DNA of 64,000 nucleotides, taken from contig CAWJVZ010000004.1 of NCBI GenBank assembly GCA_963846475.1, positions 1,550,001-1,614,000 of the forward strand, written 5' to 3'. How positions within the stretch are numbered: the stretch's first letter is position 1; every line of letters begins with the position of its first letter. This stretch comes from DASWJZ01 sp963846475. Lineage in GTDB: Bacteria; Pseudomonadota; Alphaproteobacteria; Rhizobiales; Afifellaceae. Made by a program: the position numbers and the translations under genes. The notes beneath the pieces were generated by a model. The model was not told the origin of the DNA and made no database searches. It saw only the letters and a list, made by a program, of their open reading frames with translations. Below, one piece after another: positions 44,717 to 53,877 of this stretch.

Positions 44717-45175
44717 TCACGGCGCTCGGACCGTCTCGCCGGGGGTGACGGGGAGATAAGTGGTGTTCGGCGGCCGCAGCGCTTCGCCGCGGGCATTCCA
44801 CCAGGTCGTTTCGTAGACGCCGTCACCCTGGCGAAGATGCGTCCACACCTCCTCGCCGGGATAGTACCAGACGGTCCACGGCCCGACCAGGCCGGCTTCG
44901 ATCGCCTGGAAGGCGACTTCCATCGTGTCGCCGGGCTGCAGCTCGCCTTTGCTGATCTCCACGATTTCCAACTCGGCCCGGTAGGAGGGAAGCTTTTCCC
45001 CGGTCCGCTCGCTGGTCGCGACGGAGATGCAGGTCACCGCAACGACGCGAACGAGGGCGACGACATCGCTGGCCTCGACGAGCTCTTCGGGAGACATCGG
45101 CGCCGGGATGGCCGCCGCAGGAGTCGCGGCAGAAATGCCAATAAGGAGGAGGAGAAAGCCAGCAATTCGGGTCAT
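44717..45175 (-). CDS. secreted protein of unknown function
   Basis: 152 residues starting MTRIAGFLLLLIGISAATPA, a Sec signal peptide with cleavage near PAAAIP. The mature part is beta-rich with VALVRVVAVTCISVATSE, a GDTMEVAFQAIEAG segment and WTVWYYPGEEVWTHL. The ATG at 45175 (GAGG upstream) is preferred to a start at 45229. No family is recognised. Confidence 0.6.
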   Translation of the reverse strand: MTRIAGFLLLLIGISAATPAAAIPAPMSPEELVEASDVVALVRVVAVTCISVATSERTGEKLPSYRAELEIVEISKGELQPGDTMEVAFQAIEAGLVGPWTVWYYPGEEVWTHLRQGDGVYETTWWNARGEALRPPNTTYLPVTPGETVRAP

Positions 45176-45431
45176 GTTCACGACCTCGCCTGCGGCGGAT
45201 GCCTGCCATGCCGGGCGGAGCAAGGTCAAGGTGACGGCCGGCTCTTGCCCTGATCGCTGGCCTGACCTGGACGCGGTTGTCCCTCGTTTTATTTACTCGC
45301 CATGGCGCGCTCTCCTAGAGTGACGACTTATCCGAACGGGAGGCGATCCTGAACAGCGACTTGGGCGATCGGGCGAGCGAGCAAGCGGCGCGGCGAGCCG
45401 GGAGGTCGAAGACCTGCTCGGCCGCATCGCC

Positions 45432-45632
45432 ATGGACCCGCGGATCTGCGGCGGCCGGCCTTGCATCAAGGGTACCCGCATGCGCGTCTCCGACATCGTG
45501 GGCATGATGGCCAATGGCGCAACGCCTGCGGAGATCGTGGCCGATTTTCCCTATGTTTCCGAAGACGACATCGCGGCGGCGCTTGCTTATGCCGCCCGGG
45601 CAACAGATCACCGCGTCATTCAAGCTGCGTAG
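45432..45632 (+). CDS. DUF433 family antitoxin
   Basis: 66 residues: MDPRICGGRPCIKGTRMRVS, then EIVADFPYVSEDDIAAALAYA, the DUF433 winged-helix pattern (VapB-like). It precedes a DUF5615 PIN-like toxin with a three-base gap. The usual start in this family lies about eight residues earlier (VEDLLGRIAMDP is readable upstream), but no start codon is present there, so the true N-terminus is uncertain. It probably binds its toxin and represses the pair. Confidence 0.8.
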   Translation: MDPRICGGRPCIKGTRMRVSDIVGMMANGATPAEIVADFPYVSEDDIAAALAYAARATDHRVIQAA

Positions 45633-45635
45633 CCA

Positions 45636-45963
45636 GTGCGCTTTCTGATCGACGCGCAGCTGCCGCCCGCGTTGGGCTCGGCAATTGCGGTCGCTCGATC
45701 ACGAGGCTGAGCATGTCAACGACATCGCACTGGGAGGCGCCCCGGATACGGACATCTGGTCTTATGCGGTTACGGCAGGCGCCATCCTGATCACCAAGGA
45801 TGGGGACTTCGCCCATCTCGCGCGCCAGCCGACCGGCACGCCCGTGGTTTGGATCAGGCTCGGCAACACGAGGAATACGGCGTTATGGCGGACGCTGGAG
45901 CCGCTGCTTGCGGAGATGCTCGACGCACTCGAAGGCGGCGAACGGCTGATCGAGATCGCTTGA
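45636..45963 (+). pseudogene. DUF5615 PIN-like toxin, frameshifted near 45675
   Basis: GTG at 45636 gives RFLIDAQLPPAL, the first acidic strand of a PIN-like nuclease. One extra G in GCGTTGGGCTCGG then shifts the frame, and the protein continues as RQLRSLDHEAEHVNDIALGG, VTAGAILITKDGDFAHL and WIRLGNTRNTALWRTLEPLL. Length is 3n+1. The acidic residues D and KDGDF of the active site are present. If the extra base is an error this is a complete toxin paired with the DUF433 gene. Confidence 0.8.
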
Positions 45964-45976
45964 TTCGAGACGTTTG

Positions 45977-46837
45977 CTAGCGCGCCAGCGTGGCGGCGAC
46001 CCACCAGCCCGGCCGCGCCTTGCGCAGCGCGATCGCCGCCGCTTCGGCCGCCGCGCGGTCGGCATAAAGCCCGAAACAGCCGGAGCCGGCCCCCGACATG
46101 CGGGCGATCAGGCACTGCCCGGTGGCTCGCAGGGCCTGCAAGGCCTCGTCGATCTCAGGAGCAAGGCCGATGGCCGCCGCCTCCAGGTCGTTGCGGCATT
46201 TCTGCAGCCAGCGGGAAAGCACCGCCGGGGTTTCCGCCGGCCATGGCTCCGGAAGCGGCGTGCCGTCGCGGCGGGTCAGCGCGGCAAAGACGGCGGACGT
46301 GGCCACCGGCACCCCCGGCCAAACCAGCACGAGCGGCAGCGACGGCCAGGATTCGACCCGCTCGATGCGCTCGCCCGTGCCGCGCGCCCGAAGCGCCCGG
46401 GCGACGAGGCACATCGGCACGTCGGCGCCGAGCGCGCCGCCGAGCCGGCCCAGTTCGTCGAGCCCGAGCGACAGGTTCCACGCCTCGTTGAGGGCGAGCA
46501 AGACTGCGGCCGCGTCGGCCGATCCGCCGCCGAAACCCGCCCCCGCCGGCAGGTTTTTCGTGAGCCGGATCGCCGCTCCGCCAGAAACACCCTTTCTCTC
46601 CTTGAGGAGCCTCGCTGCCTTGAGGACCAGGTTTTCCCCGTCGGCCGGCGCGTGGAAGCCGAACGAACCACTGACCTCCAGGCCGAGGGCCTCGTTCGCA
46701 CTGACCGTTACGGTGTCGCCGGCATCGGCAAAGACCGCCACCGTGTCGAGCTCATGATAGGCATCCGCGCGCCGCCCCACGACATGCAGCGCCAGGTTGA
46801 CCTTGGCCGACGCGCGGCGCTCGATGCTTGCGGCCAA
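45977..46837 (-). CDS. ispE: 4-diphosphocytidyl-2-C-methyl-D-erythritol kinase
   Basis: About 286 residues. It phosphorylates CDP-ME in the MEP isoprenoid pathway. GHMP-kinase motifs: SAKVNLALHVVGRRADAYHE, ATP loop PAGAGFGGGSADAAAVLLAL, and C-terminal ARMSGAGSGCFGLY. Start: a TTG at 46837 gives the usual short N-terminus (LAASIERRASAKVNL); a GTG at 46897 would overlap the upstream gene by 53 bases. It follows a TPR protein, with a polyprenyl synthase two genes upstream, so isoprenoid genes cluster here. Confidence 0.93.
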   Translation of the reverse strand: MAASIERRASAKVNLALHVVGRRADAYHELDTVAVFADAGDTVTVSANEALGLEVSGSFGFHAPADGENLVLKAARLLKERKGVSGGAAIRLTKNLPAGAGFGGGSADAAAVLLALNEAWNLSLGLDELGRLGGALGADVPMCLVARALRARGTGERIERVESWPSLPLVLVWPGVPVATSAVFAALTRRDGTPLPEPWPAETPAVLSRWLQKCRNDLEAAAIGLAPEIDEALQALRATGQCLIARMSGAGSGCFGLYADRAAAEAAAIALRKARPGWWVAATLAR

Positions 46838-46844
46838 AACGGAA

Positions 46845-48644
46845 TCAGGCGTCGCCGGATACCCCGAGCTCGAGGGCGGCAAGCACGCCACGCCCACCGG
46901 GCGAACCGCCCGTTCCCATCGTGTTCAGCGCAGCGTCCTTCTGCGGCTCGATCAGCCGGCCCTCGGAGATCTTCTTCAGGATCAGCTCCAGCTCTTCGCC
47001 CTCGGCGCCGAAATCGCGGGCATGCCGCCACTGGAACTGCGCCTCCAGCGTGCGGCCCGCCTTCCAGTAGGCGTCGCCGAGATGGTCGTGGATGACCGGA
47101 TCGTCAGCCTTCAAGGAGACGGCGCGCTCCAGCTCCGTCACCGCCTCGTCGTAGCGGCCGAGGCGGTAATAGGCCCAGCCGAGACTGTCGACGATGTAGC
47201 CGTCGTTGGGGCGAAGCTCGACCGCCTTGCGGATCATCGCCAGGGCCTCGTCGAGATTCTCGCCCATGTCCACCCATGAATAGCCGAGGTAGTTCAGCAC
47301 CAGCGGCTGGTCGGGATAAAGCTCCAGCGCCTTCTTGAAGTCGGCCTCCGCCTTCGCCCATTCCTTCGTCCGCTCGTAGGCGATGCCGCGGAAATAGAAG
47401 AGGCTCCAGTCGGCGCGGCCCGGTTCCGGGATAAGCGCGACCGCGCTGGAATAGATCTCCGCCGCTTCGGCGAAGCGCTCGCGGCCGCGCAGCATGTTGC
47501 CGTAGGACACGTAGGCCTGAACGTCCTTCGGGCTGCGGCGCACGGCCTCCTGGAACGCCTTCTCGGCATCCTCGCTGCGGTCCATGCGGTCGAGCGTGAG
47601 CGCCGCGCGGAGCGCTCCCAGGGCGCGGAACGGCGCGTCCGGCGCGATCGATTCATACGCCGCGATGGCGGCCTCGCCTTGATCGCTCTCATCGAGGAGA
47701 TTGCCGAGCGACAGGGCGGCGAGGCCGCCCGCCGTCTCCGGATCGAGATAGAGCGCCAAGCGAAGGTAGAGCGAGGCGACCTCCAGCCCGCCCTCCTGCC
47801 CGACCGCCGCGCCGATCCCGGCGAGCGCTTCCGCGGCGCCGGCCAGCGGCGTGGCGACCGTCATGACCTGACCCTTGCCGACGCGGATTTCCTCGCGTGC
47901 CGCGCGCCCGAGCGCATTGTCGGGATAGCGCGTCAAAAACTCCGCCAGCGCGGCGTCGGCCTCGTTCTTGCGGCCGGCGACGGCGAGCGCCCGCGCATAG
48001 GCCTCGGTAATGCGGATCGCGTTCGGGTCCAGCTCGCGCGCCTTGCCGAGCGCCTTCAGCGCATCCTCCGTCCGCCCGGAAGCGAGCAGGATATAGCCGC
48101 TGTGCAGGAGCTTGAACGGCTCGTACCATTCCTCGCCCTTCAGCTTCGCCAGGTCCTCCACCGCTTTGTCGACCTCGCCCTCACCGAAGCGCGCCCAGGC
48201 GACGAGGAGAGCGGCCGTGAGGTCGGCGAGGACGCCGGCGCCTTTGTCGTCGAGCGCCTCCGCGGCCTCGGAATATTGCTTTCTGCGAATCTGGTCGACG
48301 GCGCGAACCAGCTTGGCGATATGGTTACCCGGCGATTTCTCCAGCAGCGTCTCGGCAAAGCCGAGCGCCTCCTCCACGTCGCCGGCCGCCGCTGTCAGCA
48401 GCAACGACCGCTCAAGCAGGAAGAGGCTTTCCGGATCGGCGTTCAAGGCCGACCGATAGAAGCGCGCCGCGCTCTCTATGTCCTTTTCCACGTCGGCCGT
48501 GCGGGCCGCGAGATAGGTACCCGCCAGGCCGCTCAAGCCGTCGTCGGCATTCTGCACGGCGGTTGCGGCCGATCCAAGCAGCAGCAGCGGCAACAACAAT
48601 GCTGCCGGCGAGAAGTTCAAGATTTTGCGCGCCAATCGCGTCAT
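46845..48644 (-). CDS. tetratricopeptide repeat protein, exported
   Basis: 599 residues. Signal segment LNFSPAALLLPLLLLGSAAT with cleavage near ATAVQN. At least ten TPR-like helix pairs follow. Clear units include AWARFGEGEVDKAVEDLAKL, AYERTKEWAKAEADFKKALE, LGWAYYRLGRYDEAVTELER and HDHLGDAYWKAGRTLEAQFQ. It is probably a periplasmic scaffold for protein complexes; such proteins are regularly found next to ispE in rhizobia. The ATG at 48644 (MTRLARK) is chosen over an upstream in-frame start. Confidence 0.85.
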   Translation of the reverse strand: MTRLARKILNFSPAALLLPLLLLGSAATAVQNADDGLSGLAGTYLAARTADVEKDIESAARFYRSALNADPESLFLLERSLLLTAAAGDVEEALGFAETLLEKSPGNHIAKLVRAVDQIRRKQYSEAAEALDDKGAGVLADLTAALLVAWARFGEGEVDKAVEDLAKLKGEEWYEPFKLLHSGYILLASGRTEDALKALGKARELDPNAIRITEAYARALAVAGRKNEADAALAEFLTRYPDNALGRAAREEIRVGKGQVMTVATPLAGAAEALAGIGAAVGQEGGLEVASLYLRLALYLDPETAGGLAALSLGNLLDESDQGEAAIAAYESIAPDAPFRALGALRAALTLDRMDRSEDAEKAFQEAVRRSPKDVQAYVSYGNMLRGRERFAEAAEIYSSAVALIPEPGRADWSLFYFRGIAYERTKEWAKAEADFKKALELYPDQPLVLNYLGYSWVDMGENLDEALAMIRKAVELRPNDGYIVDSLGWAYYRLGRYDEAVTELERAVSLKADDPVIHDHLGDAYWKAGRTLEAQFQWRHARDFGAEGEELELILKKISEGRLIEPQKDAALNTMGTGGSPGGRGVLAALELGVSGDA

Positions 48645-48724
48645 ATCGGTCCGTTCCGCTCGTTTCCTCCCGATACAGCGCGCGCTTGCGCCGGGCAATG
48701 GTGCTGCACCCGGGCGGCTTCAAC

Positions 48725-49741
48725 TCAGTGTGCACGGGCAATGCAGAACGTCACCGCATCGAGGAGCGCCGCCTTGAATTTTTCGTCCGGCAGCGGTGCC
48801 AGCGCGTCACGCGCCATGGCGCCGTAGTGGCGGGCACGCTCTACCGTGTCCTTCAGCGCCTTGGTGCGGTCGAGGAGCACAACGGCGCGGCCGAGATCGT
48901 CCTCGCCGATATCGCCGCCGACCAGGGTGCGCGTCCAAAACTCCCGGTCGGCGTGCGTGCCGCGCCGGTAGGCGAGCACGACCGGCAGCGTCACCTTGCC
49001 CTCGCGGAAATCGTCGCCGACATCCTTGCCGAGCATAGGCGCCTGGCCGCCGTAGTCGAGGGCGTCGTCGATCAGCTGGAAGGCAATGCCGAGATTGGCC
49101 CCGTAGGAGCGGAACGCCGCCCTGACGCCGCGCTCGGCCCCAGCGACGATGGCGCCGACTTCCGCGGCGGCGGAGAACAGCACCGCCGTCTTCGCGCGGA
49201 TGACGTCGAGATATTCGTCCTCGGTGGTGTCGGTGTTCTTCGCGGTGGTGAGCTGCATCACCTCGCCTTCCGCGATCGTCGCCGCGGCGGCCGCGAGCAC
49301 CTCGAGCGCCTCCAGAGAGCCCACCTCGACCATCATCCTAAAAGCCTGGCCGAGCAGGAAGTCGCCGACCAGCACGCTCTCCTGGTTGCCCCAGACCAGC
49401 CGGGCCGTCCGTTTGCCCCGCCGCGTGTCGCTTTCGTCGACGACGTCGTCGTGGAAGAGCGTAGCCGTATGCATGAATTCGACGCTGGCGGCGAGCTTCA
49501 CGTCGGCCTCGCCGCGGTATCCGCAGGCCTGGGCGGAGGCGATCGTCACCATCGGCCGCAGCCGCTTGCCGCCCGAATCGATCAGGTAGCGCGCCACCTC
49601 GGGGATCAGCGCCACATCGGAGCCCGTCCGCTCGACGACGAGCCGGTTCACCCGTTCCATCCCGGCCGCGGTGACATTGACCAGGGGCGCGATAGAGGCG
49701 CGCTCCGCCTGGGTCTCTTCGAATGACAGCACCACGCCCAC
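48725..49741 (-). CDS. polyprenyl (octaprenyl/decaprenyl) diphosphate synthase
   Basis: 338 residues. It elongates isoprenyl diphosphate to make the ubiquinone side chain. First Asp-rich motif DDVVDESD with LFH before it, second DDALDYGG, plus SGGKRLRPM and HTATLFHDD. The start is GTG at 49741, with AGGGAG seven bases upstream, giving MGVVLSFEE like rhizobial homologues. Chain length (C40 or C50) cannot be decided by eye. It is divergent from the DUF2007 gene. Confidence 0.92.
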   Translation of the reverse strand: MGVVLSFEETQAERASIAPLVNVTAAGMERVNRLVVERTGSDVALIPEVARYLIDSGGKRLRPMVTIASAQACGYRGEADVKLAASVEFMHTATLFHDDVVDESDTRRGKRTARLVWGNQESVLVGDFLLGQAFRMMVEVGSLEALEVLAAAAATIAEGEVMQLTTAKNTDTTEDEYLDVIRAKTAVLFSAAAEVGAIVAGAERGVRAAFRSYGANLGIAFQLIDDALDYGGQAPMLGKDVGDDFREGKVTLPVVLAYRRGTHADREFWTRTLVGGDIGEDDLGRAVVLLDRTKALKDTVERARHYGAMARDALAPLPDEKFKAALLDAVTFCIARAH

Positions 49742-49865
49742 AGCACCACTCCCTGCCACAGAAACCATAATTCGCCGGACGCCGCGCACAAAGCGACACG
49801 ATGGCACAATGCGCTTCCCCTCCGGCCTGCTTCGCGCAGCGGCACGAAGTCGCTAGGGTGCGGCG

Positions 49866-50084
49866 ATGATCGAACTTTTCCGCAGCAACGATCCGGTGCT
49901 GATCTCCTTCGCCGAGGCGCTCCTCAAGGAGGCTGGCATCGAGCATGCGACCGTGGACCAGAACATGAGCGTGATGGAAGGCTCGATCGGCATCCTGCCG
50001 CGGCGCATGCTGGTCGCCCGGCAGCAGCACGAGACGGCCCGCCGCATCCTGGAAGACGCGGGGCTCGGGCGCGAGCTGTCGTGA
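49866..50084 (+). CDS. DUF2007 domain protein
   Basis: 72 residues: MIELFRSNDPVLISFAEALL, KEAGIEHATVDQNMSVMEGS, RRMLVARQQHETARRILEDA. This matches DUF2007, a small ferredoxin-like fold of unknown function with possible signal-transducing role. It overlaps the following methyltransferase by GTGA, so the two are coupled; this order is conserved in rhizobia. Confidence 0.88.
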   Translation: MIELFRSNDPVLISFAEALLKEAGIEHATVDQNMSVMEGSIGILPRRMLVARQQHETARRILEDAGLGRELS

Positions 50085-50911
50085 CGGCGGAACCGGTCGA
50101 TCACAGTGTCGACGCCTTTCTCGGCGGGCTCCTCACCCTGGTACAACCCCGCAAGGGGCACCGGGCGGGCCTCGATGCCGCGCTGCTGCAGGCGATCGTC
50201 CCCGCCGAGGCTGCCGGCCACGCCGTGGATTTGGGCGCCGGGGTCGGCACCGTGGCCTTCTCGCTGGCGGCCCGCGCAGGCGCGCTGCACGTCACCGCCG
50301 TCGAGCGGGACTCCAAACTTTTGGCTGCGGCGCAAGCGGCGCTCGCGCGGCCGGAGAATTCTGGCTTTTCGGCTCGCGTCCGCCTGGTGGAAGCCGACGT
50401 GACGGCGCGCCGCGAATTCCGCGAGCGGCTCGGGCTGGCGGACCATTCCGCCGATTGGGTCTTGATGAACCCGCCCTTCGATGCGCCCGGCCGGGCGCGG
50501 CCATCTCCGGACGAGGCGCGCCGCGCCGCACACATGGCGGAGCCCGGCTCGCTTGGCGCCTGGTGCCGCACGGCGGCGGGACTGTTACGGCCGACGGGCG
50601 TGCTCGGCCTTATTCACAGAGCCCAGGCGCTGCACGAAATATTCGAGGCGCTTGCCGGCCGCTTCGGCGATGTGCGGGTCCTGTCTGTGCATCCCACGAA
50701 AGACGCGCCCGCCGCCCGCATCCTGGTGCGTGCTGTCGCGGGCAGCCGAGCCGGCCTGCAAGTCATGCCCGGTCTCGTCCTGCACCGGGCCGGCGGCGCC
50801 TGGACCGACGAGGCCGAGGCGATCCTGCGTGGCCGCGCCTCGCTGTCGTTTCACCCGCCCCGCGGCCGGCCGGGCCGGATCGGACCTCTTCGTCATAGGG
50901 AAGTCGGGTGA
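50081..50911 (+). CDS. class I methyltransferase, tRNA1(Val) m6A37-type
   Basis: 276 residues from GTG 50081. The opening VDAFLGGLLTLVQPRKGHRA and then GLDAALLQAIVPAEA recall the TrmN6/YfiC group. SAM loop VDLGAGVGTVAFSLAARAG and catalytic DWVLMNPPFDAP (NPPF, adenine-N6) are present. Likely modifies a tRNA adenine, but other RNA or protein N-methylation cannot be excluded. It overlaps DUF2007 by four bases. Confidence 0.85.
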   Translation: MTAEPVDHSVDAFLGGLLTLVQPRKGHRAGLDAALLQAIVPAEAAGHAVDLGAGVGTVAFSLAARAGALHVTAVERDSKLLAAAQAALARPENSGFSARVRLVEADVTARREFRERLGLADHSADWVLMNPPFDAPGRARPSPDEARRAAHMAEPGSLGAWCRTAAGLLRPTGVLGLIHRAQALHEIFEALAGRFGDVRVLSVHPTKDAPAARILVRAVAGSRAGLQVMPGLVLHRAGGAWTDEAEAILRGRASLSFHPPRGRPGRIGPLRHREVG

Positions 50912-50989
50912 TATCCCTATGCCGGATGAAAGAAGCGCTTTGCCGCCAAGGGCTGGCGATTTCCCTCCGGCCGGGCCATTTTCGCTGCC

Positions 50990-51883
50990 ATGATGAACGA
51001 AGCAAGGCGAAGCGGCATGCTTGAATCCCTGTGGGACGGCATCAACAGATGGATTCCCGGCTACGAGGGGCGCAACGCGCCGGTCGTCCCGGTGGTGCGG
51101 CTTTCCGGCATGATCGGCAAGATCACCCGCTTCCGCCCGGGGCTGACGCTTGCCTCCGTGGCGCCGCTCCTGAAAAAAGCGTTCAGCATCAAGGCGGCGC
51201 CGGCCGTGGCGCTGGTCATCGACTCGCCGGGCGGCTCGCCGGTGCAGTCGCACCTCATCTACAAGCGCATCCGCACGCTTGCGGCGGAGAAGGAGAAGCA
51301 GGTCGTCGTCTTCGTCGAGGACGTCTGCGCCTCGGGCGGCTACATGATCGCCTGCGCCGGCGACGAGATCGTCGTCGATCCCGCCTCCATCGTCGGCTCC
51401 ATCGGCGTGGTCTCCGCCGGCTTCGGCTTTGTCGGCGCCATGAACAAGCTCGGCATCGAGCGCCGCGTCTATACGTCGGGCCATTCCAAGGTGATCCTCG
51501 ACCCGTTCCAGCCGGAGAAGCCGGAGGACGTGGCCCGCCTGAAGGCGATCCAGGAGGAGGTGCATGACTGGTTCATCGACCTGGTGCGCGCCCGCCGCGG
51601 CGACGTGCTGGCCAAGGACAAGGACGAAGAGATTTTTTCCGGCATGTTCTGGTCGGGCAAGACCGCCGTGTCGCTGGGCCTGGCCGACCGCACCGGCGAC
51701 CTGCGCGCCGTGCTGGAGGAAAAATTCGGGGATAAGGTGCGCTTGAAAGTGTTTTCCACCGAGCGGAGCTTGTTCGGGCGCCGCAGCGGCGTCGGCATAG
51801 CCGGCGCGCTCGGCGCTGCGATGGCCGACACGGTGCTGTCGGAACTCGACGAGCGGGCGATGCGCGACCGCTACAGGATCTGA
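50990..51883 (+). CDS. S49 family signal-peptide-peptidase-like protease
   Basis: 297 residues (a shorter start at 51017, MLESLWDG, is possible). Catalytic Ser is S115 in CASGGYMIAC and catalytic Lys is K167 in GHSKVILDP; the 52-residue spacing equals that of SohB/SppA-type Ser–Lys dyads. DSPGGSPVQSHLIYKRI and GSIGVVSAGFGF are conserved. No strong N-terminal membrane helix is visible, unlike SppA. Probably degrades membrane or signal peptides. A small coiled-coil membrane gene follows after three bases. Confidence 0.88.
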   Translation: MMNEARRSGMLESLWDGINRWIPGYEGRNAPVVPVVRLSGMIGKITRFRPGLTLASVAPLLKKAFSIKAAPAVALVIDSPGGSPVQSHLIYKRIRTLAAEKEKQVVVFVEDVCASGGYMIACAGDEIVVDPASIVGSIGVVSAGFGFVGAMNKLGIERRVYTSGHSKVILDPFQPEKPEDVARLKAIQEEVHDWFIDLVRARRGDVLAKDKDEEIFSGMFWSGKTAVSLGLADRTGDLRAVLEEKFGDKVRLKVFSTERSLFGRRSGVGIAGALGAAMADTVLSELDERAMRDRYRI

Positions 51884-51886
51884 GCC

Positions 51887-52063
51887 ATGGTGCAGGTTCT
51901 CATCGTCGGCGCCGCCGTGCTCGGCGGCTGGTATGCGTGGAAGGCAATCAAGCGCGAGATGGCCCGCATCGACCGCGAGGTCGAGGCGGTGCGCAAGGAG
52001 CCCGAGGAGACGCTGGAGCGCGATCCCGAGACGGGCCGCTACAAGTTGAAAGGGAAAGATTAG
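51887..52063 (+). CDS. small membrane-anchored coiled-coil protein
   Basis: 58 residues. An N-terminal transmembrane helix (MVQVLIVGAAVLGGWYAWKA) is followed by a charged coiled segment (REMARIDREVEAVRKEPEET) and a C-terminal YKLKGKD. It starts three bases after the S49 protease stop and must be co-transcribed. Similar small proteins follow this protease in rhizobia; a role as a partner or anchor is inference. Confidence 0.75.
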   Translation: MVQVLIVGAAVLGGWYAWKAIKREMARIDREVEAVRKEPEETLERDPETGRYKLKGKD

Positions 52064-52165
52064 GAGGTCGGCGGCGATCAAGACGCTGCGTCGCGTCCTC
52101 GCCTGAGCTTTGGGGCCCGATCCATGCTATGATGGGAACGATCAAGGTTTTCCGGCGACCGCACA

Positions 52166-52754
52166 ATGACCGCCCTCCCCGCCCGCCGCCAACATGACGC
52201 GAGGCTCTGGACCGCCGACCAGTTTATCGATTTTCTGAGGACGCGGCCGGACGAAGAGCGCTGGCAGCTGGTGGATGGACTTGCGATGATGATGGTGCCG
52301 CCGAGCTTCGTCCATCAACGCATCGTCACCAACTTCGAAGCGCTTCTCAATGCCGCCCTCAAGGCGAACCGCCCCGATCTCTTCGCCTACGGAAACGTCG
52401 GTCTGCGGATTCCGGGGGGTGGAGGATTTTCATCCGCAGCCTGACGTCGTGGTTTGCGCCGCGGAAGCGGACTATGTGTACTATCGGGAGCGGTTTTCAC
52501 TAGTCACAGAGGTTCTCTCGCCATCTAACACGGCCGAGATGATCGAGCGGAAGCTGGAGCTTTACCTAAGCCACCCGGACAATCTTTATTGCCTGGCCAT
52601 CGATCATGATTCCGTCCACGTGGCGCTCTACGGTCGCGAGAGCGGCTGGGGGCGCACCGATCTGCGCTCGCTCGACGACGTGCTGGCGCTGCCCGCGTTC
52701 GGGTTCCAGGCACGGCTCGCCGACCTCTATGAGGGCACGCCGCTGACGCGGTGA
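52166..52754 (+). pseudogene. Uma2 family endonuclease-like gene, frameshifted near 52426
   Basis: The frame from ATG 52166 reads LWTADQFIDFLRTRPDEERW and on to LRIPG. It hits a run of six G where five would keep frame, and continues in the next frame as VEDFHPQPDVVVCAAEADYV…EGTPLTR. Uma2 proteins have a PD-(D/E)xK nuclease fold: here PQPDVVV and LVTEVLSPSN (E-V-x-S). The next gene is a close tandem copy. Function of the family is unknown; it is greatly expanded in some bacteria. Confidence 0.8.
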
Positions 52755-52867
52755 GGCCGGAGCTCTCGGAGGCTAGCCGGCGCGACCCGGAGGCAGACGC
52801 GCAGTGTCGAGGGGATTCGCGCAGCATCCGCAGGGTTGTGGTAAGCTGCGTGAATAGCGCGTGATGG

Positions 52868-53458
52868 ATGATGACCGCTCTCGCCGAGGCACCCGCACAG
52901 GATTCGAGGCTCTGGTCCGCCGACCAGTTTCTCGAATTCCTCCGCACGCGTCCGGACGAGGAGCGCTGGCAGCTGGTCGATGGACTTGCCATGATGATGG
53001 TTCCGCCAAGCAAGGTGCATCAACGTATCGCGGGCAACCTCGAGCGCCTTCTGAACGATGCTCTGCGGGCTGCACGGCCCGATCTGTTCGCCTACCGCGA
53101 GACCGGCATACGGCTTCCCGGCGTCCACGATTTCAATCCCGAGCCGGACGTCGCGGTATTGCTCGCCGATGCCACGTACACCTATTACGACGAAAAGTTT
53201 TTCTTGGTCGCTGAAGTGATCTCACCGTCCAACACGGCCGAGATGATCGAGCGGAAGCTGGAGCTTTACCGAAGCCACCCGGACAATCTTTACTGCCTGA
53301 GCATCGATCAGGATTCCGTTCACGTGGCGCTGTACGAACGCGAGAGCGGCTGGGGGCGCGTCGATCTCCGCTCGCTCGACGACATGCTGGCGCTTCCCGA
53401 CTTCGGCTTTCAGGCGCAGCTCGCCAACATCTATGAAGGCACGCCGCTCGTGCGGTGA
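52868..53458 (+). CDS. Uma2 family (PD-(D/E)xK) protein, intact tandem copy
   Basis: 196 residues; start ATG at 52868 or 52871. LWSADQFLEFLRTRPDEERW, a NPEPDVAVLLADATY acidic motif and FLVAEVISPSNTAEMIERKL make the nuclease core. About three quarters of positions match the frameshifted copy upstream, with whole blocks identical (HPDNLYCL, ESGWGR). The pair arose by local duplication. It lies just before VapBC in an accessory patch. Confidence 0.88.
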   Translation: MMTALAEAPAQDSRLWSADQFLEFLRTRPDEERWQLVDGLAMMMVPPSKVHQRIAGNLERLLNDALRAARPDLFAYRETGIRLPGVHDFNPEPDVAVLLADATYTYYDEKFFLVAEVISPSNTAEMIERKLELYRSHPDNLYCLSIDQDSVHVALYERESGWGRVDLRSLDDMLALPDFGFQAQLANIYEGTPLVR

Positions 53459-53478
53459 AACCTTCGGGACCGGAAGCT

Positions 53479-53877
53479 TTATCGTGGGTCGAAGGGCGTC
53501 ACGAGTTCGGAATACCCACGCAAAAACCTGTCGGACGTGAGGAACATCGCCGGCTGATTCATGGCCTGGGCGATCAGAAGCCGATCAAAGGGATCATTGT
53601 GGAGCCGCGGTAGCCTCGCCACAAGCGCCGCCACGCTCGATGTGACGGGAAGCTCCGAAAACCCGATCGCGACGGCATCTGAAGCGATTTCGGCCGGATC
53701 GATCTGGAAATCCGGCCTTTGGCGTCCGGACTTGATGGCGATTTCCCAAATGGAAGCTGCACTGAATAGGATTTCGTTGTTGGGATCCTCGATCACTGCG
53801 GCGGTACGAGGGGGGAGCCGCGCCGGCGCGTCGATCACCCAGAGCAGGACATTCGTATCGAGCAGCAGAAGGCTCAA
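53479..53877 (-). CDS. vapC: VapC-type PIN ribonuclease toxin
   Basis: 132 residues: LLLDTNVLLW with the first catalytic Asp, FSAASIWEIAIKSG with the Glu, and NDPFDRLLIAQAM with later Asp residues, then TSDRF. This is the PIN-domain metal site of VapC, which cleaves tRNA or rRNA. It overlaps the antitoxin stop by ATGA, so the pair is translationally coupled. Confidence 0.92.
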   Translation of the reverse strand: MSLLLLDTNVLLWVIDAPARLPPRTAAVIEDPNNEILFSAASIWEIAIKSGRQRPDFQIDPAEIASDAVAIGFSELPVTSSVAALVARLPRLHNDPFDRLLIAQAMNQPAMFLTSDRFLRGYSELVTPFDPR

